From positions 4,786,501 to 4,850,500 of the forward strand of contig NZ_CP151943.1 of assembly GCF_038592905.1 (NCBI RefSeq): a stretch of 64,000 bases of DNA, in the 5' to 3' direction. The notes under the pieces were generated by a model. It saw only the letters and a list, made by a program, of their open reading frames with translations. It made no database searches and was not told the origin of the DNA. The position numbers and the translations under genes were made by a program. Source of the stretch: Neobacillus sp. FSL H8-0543 (GTDB taxonomy: Bacteria; Bacillota; Bacilli; Bacillales; Cytobacillaceae). Positions 43,432 to 53,502 of the stretch are shown piece after piece. Every line of letters begins with the position of its first letter. Positions within the stretch are counted from its first letter, which is position 1.

Positions 43432-44151
43432 ATGAATTCAAACAAAAAAGCTGCAAAAATTGTCGGGGTACTGTTTTTACTTGCTGCTGTAACGGCGGTG
43501 ATAGGCCTTATTTTATACGACCCTATCTTAAACGGTCCCGATTATCTAAGGAAAGGTTCCGAACAAGCTAACCAAGTGGTAATGGGAGCCTTAATGGAAT
43601 TAATGCTTGTTGTTTCAGCGGTGGGAACGGCCACTACCATGTTTCCATTGTTAAGAAAGTATAATGAAAGTATTGCCCTTTGGCATGTTTGCTTCAGGTT
43701 TCTTGAAGCGATCATTATTACTGTTGGAGTAATCAGTGTGTTGTCCCTCTTAACCTTAAGCCAAGAATATGTCGCAGCAGGCGCCCCAGATCCTTCATCA
43801 TTTCACTCTTCAGGTATTATCTTAAAAGCCATCCATGACTGGACATTTATGCTAGGTCCACTTTTCATGCTCGGTATTAATACGGTGATGTATAGTTATA
43901 TTTTTTATAAAACGAAGCTTGTACCCCGATTTATTTCGATCCTGGGTATGACAGGAGCAACTTCTGTTTTCGTTTGTTCTTTGTTCGTTATGTTTGGTGT
44001 ATTTCCTCAAATTTCTTTATGGGGTGCTATTTTGGCTGTGCCAGTAGCAGCGAATGAAATGATTTTAGCAGTATGGCTTATTGTTAAAGGATTTAATGAT
44101 AATGCGATTGAATCCATCACTGCAAAATATAAAAGGAGAGCGGCCATATGA
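43432..44151 (+). CDS. DUF4386 membrane protein
   Basis: 239 residues with six membrane segments. Family features: KKAAKIVGVLFLLAAVTAVI, 'LLRKYNESIALWHVCFRFLEAIII', and 'HDWTFMLGPLFMLGINTVMYSYIFYKTKLVPR'. Function unknown. It overlaps the oxidoreductase gene by ATGA, so the two are co-translated. Ribosome site GAGGGG. Confidence 0.8.
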   Translation: MNSNKKAAKIVGVLFLLAAVTAVIGLILYDPILNGPDYLRKGSEQANQVVMGALMELMLVVSAVGTATTMFPLLRKYNESIALWHVCFRFLEAIIITVGVISVLSLLTLSQEYVAAGAPDPSSFHSSGIILKAIHDWTFMLGPLFMLGINTVMYSYIFYKTKLVPRFISILGMTGATSVFVCSLFVMFGVFPQISLWGAILAVPVAANEMILAVWLIVKGFNDNAIESITAKYKRRAAI

Positions 44152-45137
44152 GAGCAATGGTATGCACAAATTATGGATCACCGGATGTTTTTCAACTCCA
44201 AGAGGTAAATACGCCAATCCCCACCGATTATGAAGTCCGGATTAAAATACACGCGGCTTCAGTCGGACCATCGGACTGTACCTTTCGAAAAGGTTCCCCC
44301 ATCGTTAAGCTTGTTTACGGTCTGAAAAAGCCAAGAAATTCGATATTTGGTGCGGAGCTGTCCGGCGAAATTGATGCCATTGGCAAAAAAGTAACACGGT
44401 ATAAAGTAGGCGATCAAGTATTTGGGTTAAGTGCTAAGACGTTCGGTGCCCAAGCCGAATACAAATGTCTGCACGAAGATACCCCGCTGGCAATCAAACC
44501 TGCAGCAATGTCCTATGAAGAAGCCGTCGCCGTCTGTGATGGTGCACCTACCGCATTGACGTTCCTTCGCGATAAAGCAAAGCTTCAGCGCAGACAACGT
44601 ATTCTGATTAATGGTGCATCTGGAGCGGTGGGAATTTATGCAGTACAGATTGCGAAATACTTGGGCTCCGAAGTCACAGGAGTATGCAGTACAGCAAATT
44701 TTGAGTTGGTAAAGTCGCATGGAGCTGATAAGGTGATTGACTATACCCGAGAGGATTTTACACAAAACGGTCAGAGCTATGACGTCATTTTCGATGCTGT
44801 AGGTAAACGCTCCTTTTCACAATGTAAGGGCTCGCTCACGCAAAGAGGCGTCTACCTTTCCACGGTACTTTCTATATCCATTCTATTTGACATGTTACTG
44901 ACTGCGGCGCTAGGCAATAAGAGAGCCATTTTTGTTACTGCGGGACTTATGCAGAACCAAGCAAATATGAACTTCCTATCAGAGCTTTATGAGTCTGGAA
45001 AGATCAAAGCGGTCATCGATCGACGATATCCATTGGAACAGGTTGCCGAAGCGCACCGTTACGTGGAAAAGGGTCACAAAAAAGGAAATGTCGTCATCAC
45101 TTTGGCGGAAACAGAAGCAATTAAAAAGATAAAATAA
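44148..45137 (+). CDS. NAD(P)H-dependent quinone-type oxidoreductase (MDR family)
   Basis: 329 residues. GroES-like N-terminal domain (EVRIKIHAASVGPSDCTFRKG, GAELSGEIDAIGKKVTRYKVGDQVFG), then a Rossmann domain with GASGAVGIYAVQIAKYLGSEVTGVCS as the NADPH site. The structural and catalytic zinc Cys/His sets are absent, as in zeta-crystallin-like reductases. Probably reduces quinones or enals. Last gene of the XRE-DUF4386 operon. Terminator follows at 45,186. Confidence 0.85.
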   Translation: MRAMVCTNYGSPDVFQLQEVNTPIPTDYEVRIKIHAASVGPSDCTFRKGSPIVKLVYGLKKPRNSIFGAELSGEIDAIGKKVTRYKVGDQVFGLSAKTFGAQAEYKCLHEDTPLAIKPAAMSYEEAVAVCDGAPTALTFLRDKAKLQRRQRILINGASGAVGIYAVQIAKYLGSEVTGVCSTANFELVKSHGADKVIDYTREDFTQNGQSYDVIFDAVGKRSFSQCKGSLTQRGVYLSTVLSISILFDMLLTAALGNKRAIFVTAGLMQNQANMNFLSELYESGKIKAVIDRRYPLEQVAEAHRYVEKGHKKGNVVITLAETEAIKKIK

Positions 45138-45185
45138 AATGTACTTTTAATGATGAGAATTTCTATGATGAATTTCTCTGAATCT

Positions 45186-45229
45186 AAAAAAATCCTCGAG
45201 CCCTAAATTAGAGTCGAAGGGTTTTTTAC
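45186..45229. terminator. bidirectional terminator
   Basis: AAAAAATCCTCGA pairs with TCGAAGGGTTTTTT. A near twin with a perfect stem lies at 52,400. Confidence 0.75.
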
Positions 45230-45239
45230 GGGGGTAATT

Positions 45240-45288
45240 GGGTCAGTCTCCCAGAAAACTAAGGCTTTAACTTACTGGGGGACCCCGA
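45240..45288. repeat. palindromic repeat, family B, copy 2
   Basis: GGGTCAGTCTCCCAGAAAAC then TAAGGCTTTAACTTACTGGG and GGACCCC. Same layout as the copy at 42,447. Confidence 0.65.
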
Positions 45289-45895
45289 TTTTTCCGAAAG
45301 TACTGGTAATGTTTCTATTCATGTAGTAGTTGATGGTAATTATATGCATTTTTATTTTTGAATATAAGTCACCTTATCCCAAAGAGTACAAATAAAAGAA
45401 ATATTACCGTACTCTATAAAACACTTGAAGAGGAACGTCTAAAAACTAGATATTATTAAGGGAGCATTCCAGTGATCTGTTTTTCCGACTTATTTATTAA
45501 CGTTTACTTCTATAGTAACATTAATTTTAAAAAGGATTTTATAGTTTTAAAATAGGAAAGCGTCCAATAGTTCCCATCTAAAGATATTATCTGATAATCT
45601 CTTCAAATGAAAGTTTGAGGAGGTTTTTTATGTCTAAAAGCCCGAATCCACAATTCCGAAAAAAATGGGAAAGGCGGATCAGCGTTTTTCGGTCAAGTGG
45701 GCATCTAATAAATTTTTCATCGTTGGTCTTTTATTTTAAAATACCTAGTATAAAATTTATTTATCATAGTTTTATCCAGGAAAGTCTCTTGAGTTACATA
45801 AAACTACCGTGATTTTCCAAACTATATACCACCATTCCATGTAGTATAATTACAGGGTCTTTTTTAAAAGCTTTTTCCACATCACTGGAGGTCAT
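45289..45895. other. intergenic region with one doubtful small gene
   Basis: A frame from ATG 45,630 has GGAGG upstream and begins MSKSPNPQFRKKWERRISVF, but after 28 residues turns AT-rich and hydrophobic to 45,812. It may be a remnant. Otherwise no gene seen. Confidence 0.3.
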
Positions 45896-47260
45896 ATGAA
45901 TACTAAATTACTTGGTTTTATTTTAATATTAACGATTTCGCTATTTGGCTGTGGCCAACAAGTAGAAAATAAAGTTGAACCACAATCAACCGAACCCGAG
46001 GTAAACCAATTAGAGTTGAAACCCTTAACACATACTGAGATTAAATCGGATATGGAGGAGTTTCTACTATATTATGAGAAGCTGCAAAGTCTTCTTAATT
46101 ATGCAGCTACAACACAAAGACCGTATTATTACGAACAAGCTGCCCTTGAGGATTATCAAAAGGTTCTAGATTTATACGGGAAGTACGAGAAGTTATCACA
46201 ATTGGAGACTGAAAACCAAGCAATAGCTAAATTCAAAGGAATTTTAGAGGATTATATAGATGGGTTAGATCTAATTATCGAATCTAAGACGATGAATGAA
46301 CCGCTATTCATTTTTGATGGTTATGAAAAACATATTTTATTTAAAGATGATTTAGAAGCCTTAACCGAATTATTAAATATCTCTTATACCATTGGCTATA
46401 AGACGGCGACTGATGAATCCTATAGTCCATTAGAAGAAATTGAATTAAAAAATAAACTTGAAAGTCTTTTTGGAAGTGAAATTATCATTAATGGTACACC
46501 CTACCAAAAATTTGATTTTGTTCATCAGTTTGATTATAAGGATGAACACATGGCCAGTTTATCAGTTATTTCATATAATATCGATTCTACTTATTCTGAC
46601 AATGAAATCCCGATGGAAGATTACTCAATTCATGAAGAAATGCAAGGTATTTTAAATGCCGTATTTAGTCATGAGGAGATTGATAGTGCGATATTGACAT
46701 TTAACTTGGATTATCGTGGGAAGATCATGCCAGCGTATATAGTATATATGAAAAAGTCCGATTTTCAATCGCTTGACTTCAATGTAAATAGCTTTGATTT
46801 TATTGTAGACTTCTTTGGTTGGGATTACTCGAATTATAATCAGAAATATAGTCTTACATTTGAGGAAGATTCAACGTCTGATGATTCTGATGAAGAAATG
46901 AAACTTGTGAAAGAACCCATTATTAAAGAAGACTCTAATGAGCCTTCTGCATTGGAAAAACAATTTGAAGAGCTACGTCTAAGCATTGTAGATGTATTTG
47001 GTAAAATGGAGGGAGAGAAGTGGCATGAATTAATATATGATGAAAAAGTGTCTTTAATCAGTCAATGGATTGCGAATTTTGAAAAACGCGGTGGTCAAAT
47101 TCTAAAGGATCCTGATTGGTTTGTTAGTATGCTAGATAAGAATCTCCGTGAGAAGCCTCTAATTGGGCCAGGTGGTGTCGTTGAACATGAATACATTGGT
47201 GACATTTTAATCAACTCACCTTATAATCCCGAAGTTATGATATTACCATCGATGGAATAA
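45896..47260 (+). CDS. large hypothetical lipoprotein
   Basis: 454 residues. Lipobox ISLFGC (Cys19). Predominantly helical N-terminal half (residues 45-180) with Tyr-rich segments, a mixed domain around 190-330, a Ser/Asp-rich linker (SDDSDEEMK), and a C-terminal helical part ending in GPGGVVEHEYIGDILINSPYNP. No family recognised. Ribosome site TGGAGGT. Single gene. Probably faces the outside of the membrane. Confidence 0.7.
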   Translation: MNTKLLGFILILTISLFGCGQQVENKVEPQSTEPEVNQLELKPLTHTEIKSDMEEFLLYYEKLQSLLNYAATTQRPYYYEQAALEDYQKVLDLYGKYEKLSQLETENQAIAKFKGILEDYIDGLDLIIESKTMNEPLFIFDGYEKHILFKDDLEALTELLNISYTIGYKTATDESYSPLEEIELKNKLESLFGSEIIINGTPYQKFDFVHQFDYKDEHMASLSVISYNIDSTYSDNEIPMEDYSIHEEMQGILNAVFSHEEIDSAILTFNLDYRGKIMPAYIVYMKKSDFQSLDFNVNSFDFIVDFFGWDYSNYNQKYSLTFEEDSTSDDSDEEMKLVKEPIIKEDSNEPSALEKQFEELRLSIVDVFGKMEGEKWHELIYDEKVSLISQWIANFEKRGGQILKDPDWFVSMLDKNLREKPLIGPGGVVEHEYIGDILINSPYNPEVMILPSME

Positions 47261-47291
47261 TGGTCTTTTTAAATGTAAAACCGAGGAAAAA

Positions 47292-47340
47292 GGGGCAGTT
47301 CCCAGTCTACTAAAGTATTAAGATAGCGGGGAACTGACGC
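47292..47340. repeat. palindromic repeat, family B, copy 3
   Basis: GGGGCAGTTCCCAGTCTACT then AAAGTATTAAGATAGCGGGG and AACTGACGCC. Confidence 0.65.
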
Positions 47341-47486
47341 CTTTTCCCCTGGAGTAAAGGCGAATGTTCTCTTCTTTGATAACAGGCTGATTAAAAAGTT
47401 CCATGGACGAAAGATGTTTGGATTTATGATTACAAACTAATTTTCACCACACATTGAAGAAAAAACCAATGACATTTAATGGGGAA

Positions 47487-47533
47487 AAGTGCCAGGTACC
47501 ATCCAATTTATTGGTTGGTGCCTGGCACTTTCT
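47487..47533. repeat. GTGCCAGGTACC hairpin repeat
   Basis: AAAGTGCCAGGTACCA pairs almost perfectly with TGGTGCCTGGCACTTT; CCAA/TTGG extends the stem. Repeats of this kind are common in Bacillus intergenic DNA. It may also stop transcription. Confidence 0.65.
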
Positions 47534-47768
47534 ATCTCTTAATATGAGGATTAAGTGCTGTATGTTTAATATCCAATTGTTCGTTTTAATAGGTCTATTT
47601 CTCCTGAATTAGGAAAAAAGGCGTGCTTATATTTGAGCAGTATAGCATAATAAAATTAAGGAAATGACATATATCGGCAATAAACGGATTTACATTCAAA
47701 TTCAACTAAAACGTACAGAAATTCACCATATAGTTAACTAACATGTAGTCTTAAAAGGAGTGGTTAGG

Positions 47769-48893
47769 ATGGTCTTATCCTTGGTTAAAGGCCAAAAGAT
47801 TGATTTGACAAAGAATCAACCTGATATAAATTTAATACATATTGGTTTGGATTGGCGTGCACCGCGTCATTTTGATATTGATGTTTCGGCCTTTTTGCTG
47901 GGGCAGGATGAGCAAATTGTTCGAGAAGAAGACTTTGTCTTTTACGGTCAACCGGTTTCGAGTAATGGATCTGTAAGCTTAGAGGAATCCATTTCTACTA
48001 TAGAAAAACAACACTTTACCATCAATCTGGCTAATGTTCCGGAAGAAGTTCAAAAGATAGCGTTTACCTTAACTATTTATGAATCAGATTTAAACGGGCA
48101 TACGTTTGAAGAAGTTTCAGATATCCAGTTGAGGATTGTAAGAAGTAAGCCACAGCAGGAAATTGCGACATTTCCGATAAATTACTCGTTTACAAAAGAG
48201 AGCGCCGTTGTGGTGGGAACTCTTTACCGCTATTCTGGTGAATGGAAATTTCATGCTGTTGGCTCAGGTTTCTATGGAGGTCTTGCAGACTTATGCACTG
48301 AATATGGGGTGGATGTCGATCCACCTATGGATGAATCTCAGAATCAGGTTTCGACCAATCAAACACCAACAAACCCAAATCAGCGGTTTCAAACTGTACA
48401 AGATGGAGCAGGCACTAAATCTGGGGAAGTGATACCAAACCCACCCACTGAACATGTCCAGTTAAAACGTTCATCTGTGGTTCAGTTTAATGATAGTCGA
48501 ATTGAAACATTATCCCATCAAAGTTCGGAGCTTATTCATTTATTTGCTGACCATCAAGAAGAAGTAGCACCCACTCTACCAAATCCAACTGTAACACCCG
48601 TATCTACCAACTTTTTGCTGAGTAACACAGATGAAGTGGATCAAGATGCCTTTTTTCAATCATTGTCTGAAACCGAAAGGAATTTCCTAATGATGATTGA
48701 TAATGGACAAATTTCAGTAGATGATGCAAAAGTCTATTTGAAAAACCATGGCCTGATGTTGGCGTTATTTGTTCATACCATTAATGAGAAAGCCAATGAA
48801 CATCTTGATGATAATTTATTGCAAATTCAAAATGAATCGATCACAGTGTATGAAGAGTTTAAATCTCTAGTTGAAAGATTAAGGAGAGAGTAA
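47769..48893 (+). CDS. TerD-domain protein with TerB_C-like C-terminus
   Basis: About 374 residues from ATG 47,769; AAAGGAGTGG lies upstream. Residues 1-185 form a TerD domain: LSLVKGQKIDLTKNQPDINL, HIGLDWRAP...FDIDVSAFLLGQDEQ (the Ca-binding DxDxSAF stretch), and a second half ending GFYGGLADLCTEYGVDV. A low-complexity linker (190-285) follows. The last 90 residues (LSETERNFLMMIDNGQISVD...) resemble TerB_C, a domain tied to stress and defence ATPases. It heads a tight three-gene operon with the ATPase and helicase. Likely the sensor or scaffold. Confidence 0.8.
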   Translation: MVLSLVKGQKIDLTKNQPDINLIHIGLDWRAPRHFDIDVSAFLLGQDEQIVREEDFVFYGQPVSSNGSVSLEESISTIEKQHFTINLANVPEEVQKIAFTLTIYESDLNGHTFEEVSDIQLRIVRSKPQQEIATFPINYSFTKESAVVVGTLYRYSGEWKFHAVGSGFYGGLADLCTEYGVDVDPPMDESQNQVSTNQTPTNPNQRFQTVQDGAGTKSGEVIPNPPTEHVQLKRSSVVQFNDSRIETLSHQSSELIHLFADHQEEVAPTLPNPTVTPVSTNFLLSNTDEVDQDAFFQSLSETERNFLMMIDNGQISVDDAKVYLKNHGLMLALFVHTINEKANEHLDDNLLQIQNESITVYEEFKSLVERLRRE

Positions 48894-48896
48894 GAA

Positions 48897-50207
48897 ATGA
48901 ACATAAAGAAACGAGATTCTACAGCAATCCTGAATTCTCTTTCAGGTGGAGTTGTACCAAGCAGGGGATTGCAATACATATTAGTTGGCCGTACTCAAGA
49001 AGCTGCACAGATTTTAAAGGACCTTAATGAAGTGAAAAAGGGTTCTTCGGTGGTGAAGTTTTTTATTGGATCTTTCGGAAGCGGAAAAAGTTTTGTTCAG
49101 GCGTTAATTCAGCAAATTGCCTTTAAAGAAAATTTTGTGGTTACAAAAGCAGATTTTACTCCTGAACGACGACTTTACGGCAGTGATCAAAAAGCGGTAG
49201 CACTCTATACAGAGTTAATGAAGAATCTCTCAATATCTACTGTACCAGATGGTGGTGCCCTGAGTACGATTATTGATAAATGGATCAACGATGTTCAAGC
49301 GCAAGTGGTCAAGATGAGAGGGTATCAATCCATTGAATTGAATAATCCCACTTTTATTGCTGATGTTGAACTTGAAATTACTCGGATCGTCTCGAAAATG
49401 GATGTGTATACGGGTGGATATGACTTTGCTCGAATCCTCACTCAATATTATCTTGGCTTTATCCAAGACGATTCTGAGTTACAACGAAAAGCTTTACGCT
49501 GGATTCGCGGTGAATACCGAACCAAAATGGAAGCGAGACAGGATTTAGGTGTCCGGGACACAATAAATGATGATAATTATTATAACTATTTAAAGATCCT
49601 TTCTCAATTTGTTCGACAAATCGGCTACTCTGGTTTGGTCATCAATTTTGATGAAGCGATTAACCTTTATAAAATTACTCATCCCCACACGAGAGAGAAA
49701 AACTATGAAACGATTTTAAAAATCTTTAATGATACCCTTCAAGGAAATATGGAAGGACTTTATATCAACTTTGGTGGAACGTTAGAATTTTTAGAAGATG
49801 AACGTAGAGGGCTTTTTAGTTATGGTGCCTTGAAGCGAAGATTGGAAACCAATCGCTTTGAAACCAATGAATTTCGTGATCTTTCTCAACCCGTCATTAA
49901 ACTTAAGCCTTTAAAGCACGAAGAAACGTACGTTCTCCTTCAGAAGTTGAGGGATATTCATGCCGCACATTATGGATACCAAAGCACGGTAACGAACGAA
50001 GAGATGAAGCAATTTATCCAGCATGAATATGCAAGACCAGGAGCATTAGAAAACTTGACTGTCGGAGAAGTCGTAAGGGGATTTTTAGGTGCATTAAATA
50101 TTCTCCACCAAAACCCACATTATGATCGTTCACAAATTTTTGGTGAGCCTCAAACTTCTACTAGCGCCGCAAGTGTAAACAGTCGATTTTCTAGGCTGGA
50201 GGGATAA
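48897..50207 (+). CDS. BrxD-like P-loop ATPase (DUF2791)
   Basis: 436 residues starting three bases after the TerD gene. Walker A GSFGSGKS (58-65), then FVVTKADFTPERRLYGSDQK, a strong marker of the BREX BrxD/BrxC-like ATP-binding family; Walker B GLVINFDEAINL (about 243-254); and 'YINFGGTLEFLEDERRGLFSYGALKRRL' near 290-320. In BREX type 2 loci BrxD partners the helicase BrxHI. No PglZ, PglX or methylase is present here. The next gene is exactly such a helicase. Confidence 0.85.
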   Translation: MNIKKRDSTAILNSLSGGVVPSRGLQYILVGRTQEAAQILKDLNEVKKGSSVVKFFIGSFGSGKSFVQALIQQIAFKENFVVTKADFTPERRLYGSDQKAVALYTELMKNLSISTVPDGGALSTIIDKWINDVQAQVVKMRGYQSIELNNPTFIADVELEITRIVSKMDVYTGGYDFARILTQYYLGFIQDDSELQRKALRWIRGEYRTKMEARQDLGVRDTINDDNYYNYLKILSQFVRQIGYSGLVINFDEAINLYKITHPHTREKNYETILKIFNDTLQGNMEGLYINFGGTLEFLEDERRGLFSYGALKRRLETNRFETNEFRDLSQPVIKLKPLKHEETYVLLQKLRDIHAAHYGYQSTVTNEEMKQFIQHEYARPGALENLTVGEVVRGFLGALNILHQNPHYDRSQIFGEPQTSTSAASVNSRFSRLEG

Positions 50208-50212
50208 ATATT

Positions 50213-52345
50213 GTGAGTTCTTTTGAATTACTTTCACCAAATATGAAGAAAAAGATTTGGGATATGAAATGGGACCGCTTTACCCCGATTCAGGAAAAGA
50301 CGATACCGATAATTATCAATACAAAAAAAGATGTGATTGTTTCTTCCGGAACGGCTTCCGGAAAAACGGAAGCTGCCCTCTTACCTGTCCTATCATTAAT
50401 TGAAAAAGAAGCTCGCAACGCCCTAAAGGTGATCTATATATCACCGTTGAAAGCCTTGATTAATAATCAATTTGAAAGAATTGATAAACTTTGTGAATAT
50501 AGTGATATCGCCATTCATCGTTGGCACGGTGATGTTTCTCAAAGTAAAAAAGAAAAATTCCTAAAGAATCCAACAGGGATTTTACAAATTACGCCTGAAT
50601 CGATCGAGAGCTTATTTGTAAACCGGACGAATCAGTTAAAGGCATCCTTTAAAGAGGTAGAATTTATCGTGATCGATGAAATTCATTCTTTTTTTGATAA
50701 TGCACGGGGTGTCCATTTACGGTCTTTATTATCACGACTTACCAGTTTTACCACAGTTCCTCCTAGAATTGTCGGTTTGTCTGCTACAATCGAAAATTTT
50801 GGTTTGGTAAAAAATTGGGTGAACTATGCTCATCCTGACAATGTTGAAATTGTTGAGGTCAAGGGCAGTGATAAGGAGCTTATGTTCCATCTCATGCATT
50901 TACCAAGTGACACAAGCCTATTGCCGTGGGAATTGTTTGAAGATATTAGGGAATTAACGCGCCATCAGAAATCGATTATTTTTTGTAATAATCGAGGTCA
51001 AGTAGAGGAAACAACGGTTGCATTAAATCGATTAGCAGAAAAAGAGGGAATGGGGGAAACCTATTATCCTCATCATTCCTCGATCGACAAGAAAGAACGG
51101 GAATATGTTGAGAAAGTCATGAGTGAATCTACCCATCCAAAAAGTGTAGTAGCTACTAGTTCATTGGAATTAGGGATTGATATTGGCAATATTGAAGTGG
51201 TAGTTCAAATCGATAGTACTTTTTCCGTTTCTTCCTTAAAACAACGTCTTGGACGCTCCGGTCGGAAGAGAGATGCGGCTCAAATGCTGCAGCTTTACTC
51301 CACCGGTGATGATAGTTTAGTCCAGTCGTTGGCAGTCATGGAACTAATTATCGAAAAATGGGTGGAACCTTCAAAGGGATATTTATTTCCATACGATGTG
51401 TTGTTTCAACAGTTGATATCAATCAGTCAAGAGAACAATGGGATATCGAAAGAAGAACTCCTAGAAAAAATCAAGAAAAACGGTATTTTTCACGATCTGC
51501 CTTTAGAGGATGTTAATCACCTTATCCAACATATGATTGATAAGGAATTTTTAGAGGTTGTAAAGGGAAGTAAGGAAATTATTGTTGGACTTGAGGGCGA
51601 ACGAATTTTACGAAGCATGGATTTTTATGCTGTGTTTTTATCTGCTGAAGAATACGAAGTGATGGAAGGCATAAAAAAGATTGGCCGCCTTGATAAAGCA
51701 TTTATCATCAACATTGGTGACAATATCATCTTAGGTGGTAGACTTTGGAGGATTTCGGACATTGATTACGACCGTAACAAGGTGTATGTATCAAAAGCAG
51801 TGAGCGGAAAGAAGCCAACTTATACCGGAGGTCCCGGTTCCATTCATAAGAGAATTGCGGAGAAAATGATGGAAATCCTCTGTTCACAAATAGAATTTAC
51901 ATATGTCAACACAGTCGCCATGATTGCCTTAAATGATATTCGAAAGAAATACTGGTTGAACATTGTTACAGCTCATCAAAGAATCATTTGGATGGAAAAA
52001 GGCGAAGGCGTATTTGAGTCCTATACTGGAACGACTATCTCAAAAACTCTTGTTTGGATGCTTCGATCCTTTGGCGTAGATGCAAAGGTCAAGGATGGGA
52101 TTGGTAGAATAAAGATCACAAAGCCAAATACCATACCTGACACACTTAACAAAATTAAGAAAAAGCAATGGACGGCAGAAGAATTGCTTCCCTATATAGA
52201 AGCGAATGAATTATTTCAATCGAAATATACAGAACAAATTGGTGAAAAGTTACAAATCAAAATGCATATCGCCAACGAAATTGATATCGAGGGTACTCTT
52301 GAATACTTGAATCAGTTTGAATTTAGATGTATTGAAGTGGGTTAA
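50213..52345 (+). CDS. BrxHI/Lhr-like superfamily 2 helicase
   Basis: 710 residues from GTG 50,213 with CTGGAGGGA upstream. Q motif WDRFTPIQEKTIP (20-32), Walker A SSGTASGKT (44-52), DEIH box (about 153-156), GLSATIENFG, then motif VI 'LKQRLGRSGRK'. A winged-helix and Lhr-core-like region occupies 380-560. ATP-dependent unwinding of nucleic acid. Together with BrxD-like and TerD-TerB_C proteins it forms a compact predicted defence or stress system. Perfect terminator at 52,400. Confidence 0.87.
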   Translation: MSSFELLSPNMKKKIWDMKWDRFTPIQEKTIPIIINTKKDVIVSSGTASGKTEAALLPVLSLIEKEARNALKVIYISPLKALINNQFERIDKLCEYSDIAIHRWHGDVSQSKKEKFLKNPTGILQITPESIESLFVNRTNQLKASFKEVEFIVIDEIHSFFDNARGVHLRSLLSRLTSFTTVPPRIVGLSATIENFGLVKNWVNYAHPDNVEIVEVKGSDKELMFHLMHLPSDTSLLPWELFEDIRELTRHQKSIIFCNNRGQVEETTVALNRLAEKEGMGETYYPHHSSIDKKEREYVEKVMSESTHPKSVVATSSLELGIDIGNIEVVVQIDSTFSVSSLKQRLGRSGRKRDAAQMLQLYSTGDDSLVQSLAVMELIIEKWVEPSKGYLFPYDVLFQQLISISQENNGISKEELLEKIKKNGIFHDLPLEDVNHLIQHMIDKEFLEVVKGSKEIIVGLEGERILRSMDFYAVFLSAEEYEVMEGIKKIGRLDKAFIINIGDNIILGGRLWRISDIDYDRNKVYVSKAVSGKKPTYTGGPGSIHKRIAEKMMEILCSQIEFTYVNTVAMIALNDIRKKYWLNIVTAHQRIIWMEKGEGVFESYTGTTISKTLVWMLRSFGVDAKVKDGIGRIKITKPNTIPDTLNKIKKKQWTAEELLPYIEANELFQSKYTEQIGEKLQIKMHIANEIDIEGTLEYLNQFEFRCIEVG

Positions 52346-52399
52346 ACAAAAACAAGGTTTGTACTGTTAAATGGAAACGTTATTGTTCAGTAATAGGTC

Positions 52400-52440
52400 A
52401 AAAAATCCTCGAGCCGTTATTTGGTGTCGAGGATTTTTTA
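52400..52440. terminator. bidirectional terminator of the Ter-Brx operon
   Basis: AAAAAATCCTCGA and TCGAGGATTTTTT pair perfectly. Confidence 0.85.
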
Positions 52441-53223
52441 TTGTTTTATTTCTTTTTTAAAATAGCAATTTACTTTCCATTCAGCTAATCTTCCTAGGTA
52501 TATGGTCTAACTAAATCTTAAACTAGTAAAATGACCATTAAATTAAATTAAAGGAAAAGATGTGGTGTTGTTGAATTACATTATTAGTTGTTGGTTTTTC
52601 TCACACGTGATATCACCTGTTAATTGGGCATTAAGCAATCCTCCCTATATCATTACTAACACACCTATGTACCACAATTAGCTCTGTATTGACCAAACAT
52701 ATTTGGTAAATAGGTAACATATTAATATCAGGATGTTCTAATTGTTTAGGTAATGTTGGCACATCATGGTAGCGTATGTTCGGAGGTAAGTCGTATCGAT
52801 TGTTGCTAGTGGATAACTTATATAGATGGTCAATTAATTAAGTATGTATTAATCTGGAGAAGTCCTTACTTGTGGAATTAATGTTTGGCCCATTATTAAC
52901 TCGATAATGCCTAGAGTCTATCTACCAAGACGGTATTGAAGTATTGGAGTTGGAAGATACCGGATTATTCAAGACAAGAAATTTAAAGAGTGAATAGATA
53001 GTTCTGAAGGGAACTGCCCCCGCTTTACTAAAGATTTAATCACTGGGGGGACTGAGCCCAATAGTGATCCATAACTTGTAAATAATCGCCAATCAATTGT
53101 AAGAACGTCGCCTGAGTAAATGCTTACTATATTGTATTAATATAAAGTTCTGGTAATCATTATGTGTAACAACTGTTGATGGTGCAAATTCACGTTGTGT
53201 TGAGAAAAGAAAGAAGGGGAAAA
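52441..53223. other. decayed intergenic region with family B repeat
   Basis: No intact gene. Family B copy 4 lies at 53,009-53,059 (GGGAACTGCCCCCGCTTTAC ... CACTGGGGGGACTGAGCCC). The rest is AT-rich with short coding-like scraps. Confidence 0.4.
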
Positions 53224-53502
53224 ATGACTAAACAAAAGATATTACTACTCCGTTTGGGCTTTTTTGTGTTTGGGCTAATGGTTATGTCATTTGGTGTTGT
53301 TTTTTATGATTAAAGCAAATTTAGGCAGTGCCCCATGGGATGTGCTCCATGTAGGTTTGTACCAACAGTTTGGCTTAACCATTGGGACTTGATAAGCTCA
53401 TACGAATTCTGTTTACCATCGGTAAAAATCAATGTGAATTTAGTGAAGAACGTATGTTAAGGGACATTCCTCATATGGCAGTATTACAGAAAGCAGCTTA
53501 AT
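53224..53502 (+). pseudogene. YczE/YitT-like membrane protein, broken
   Basis: Starts MTKQKILLLRLGFFVFGLMV behind GAAGGGG, then after a one-base shift near 53,308 continues IKANLGSAPWDVLHVGLYQQFGLTIGT, the opening of YczE-type membrane proteins (about 200 residues). A stop cuts it at about 53,392. The last 100 bases belong to a different frame. Most of the gene is deleted. Confidence 0.7.
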
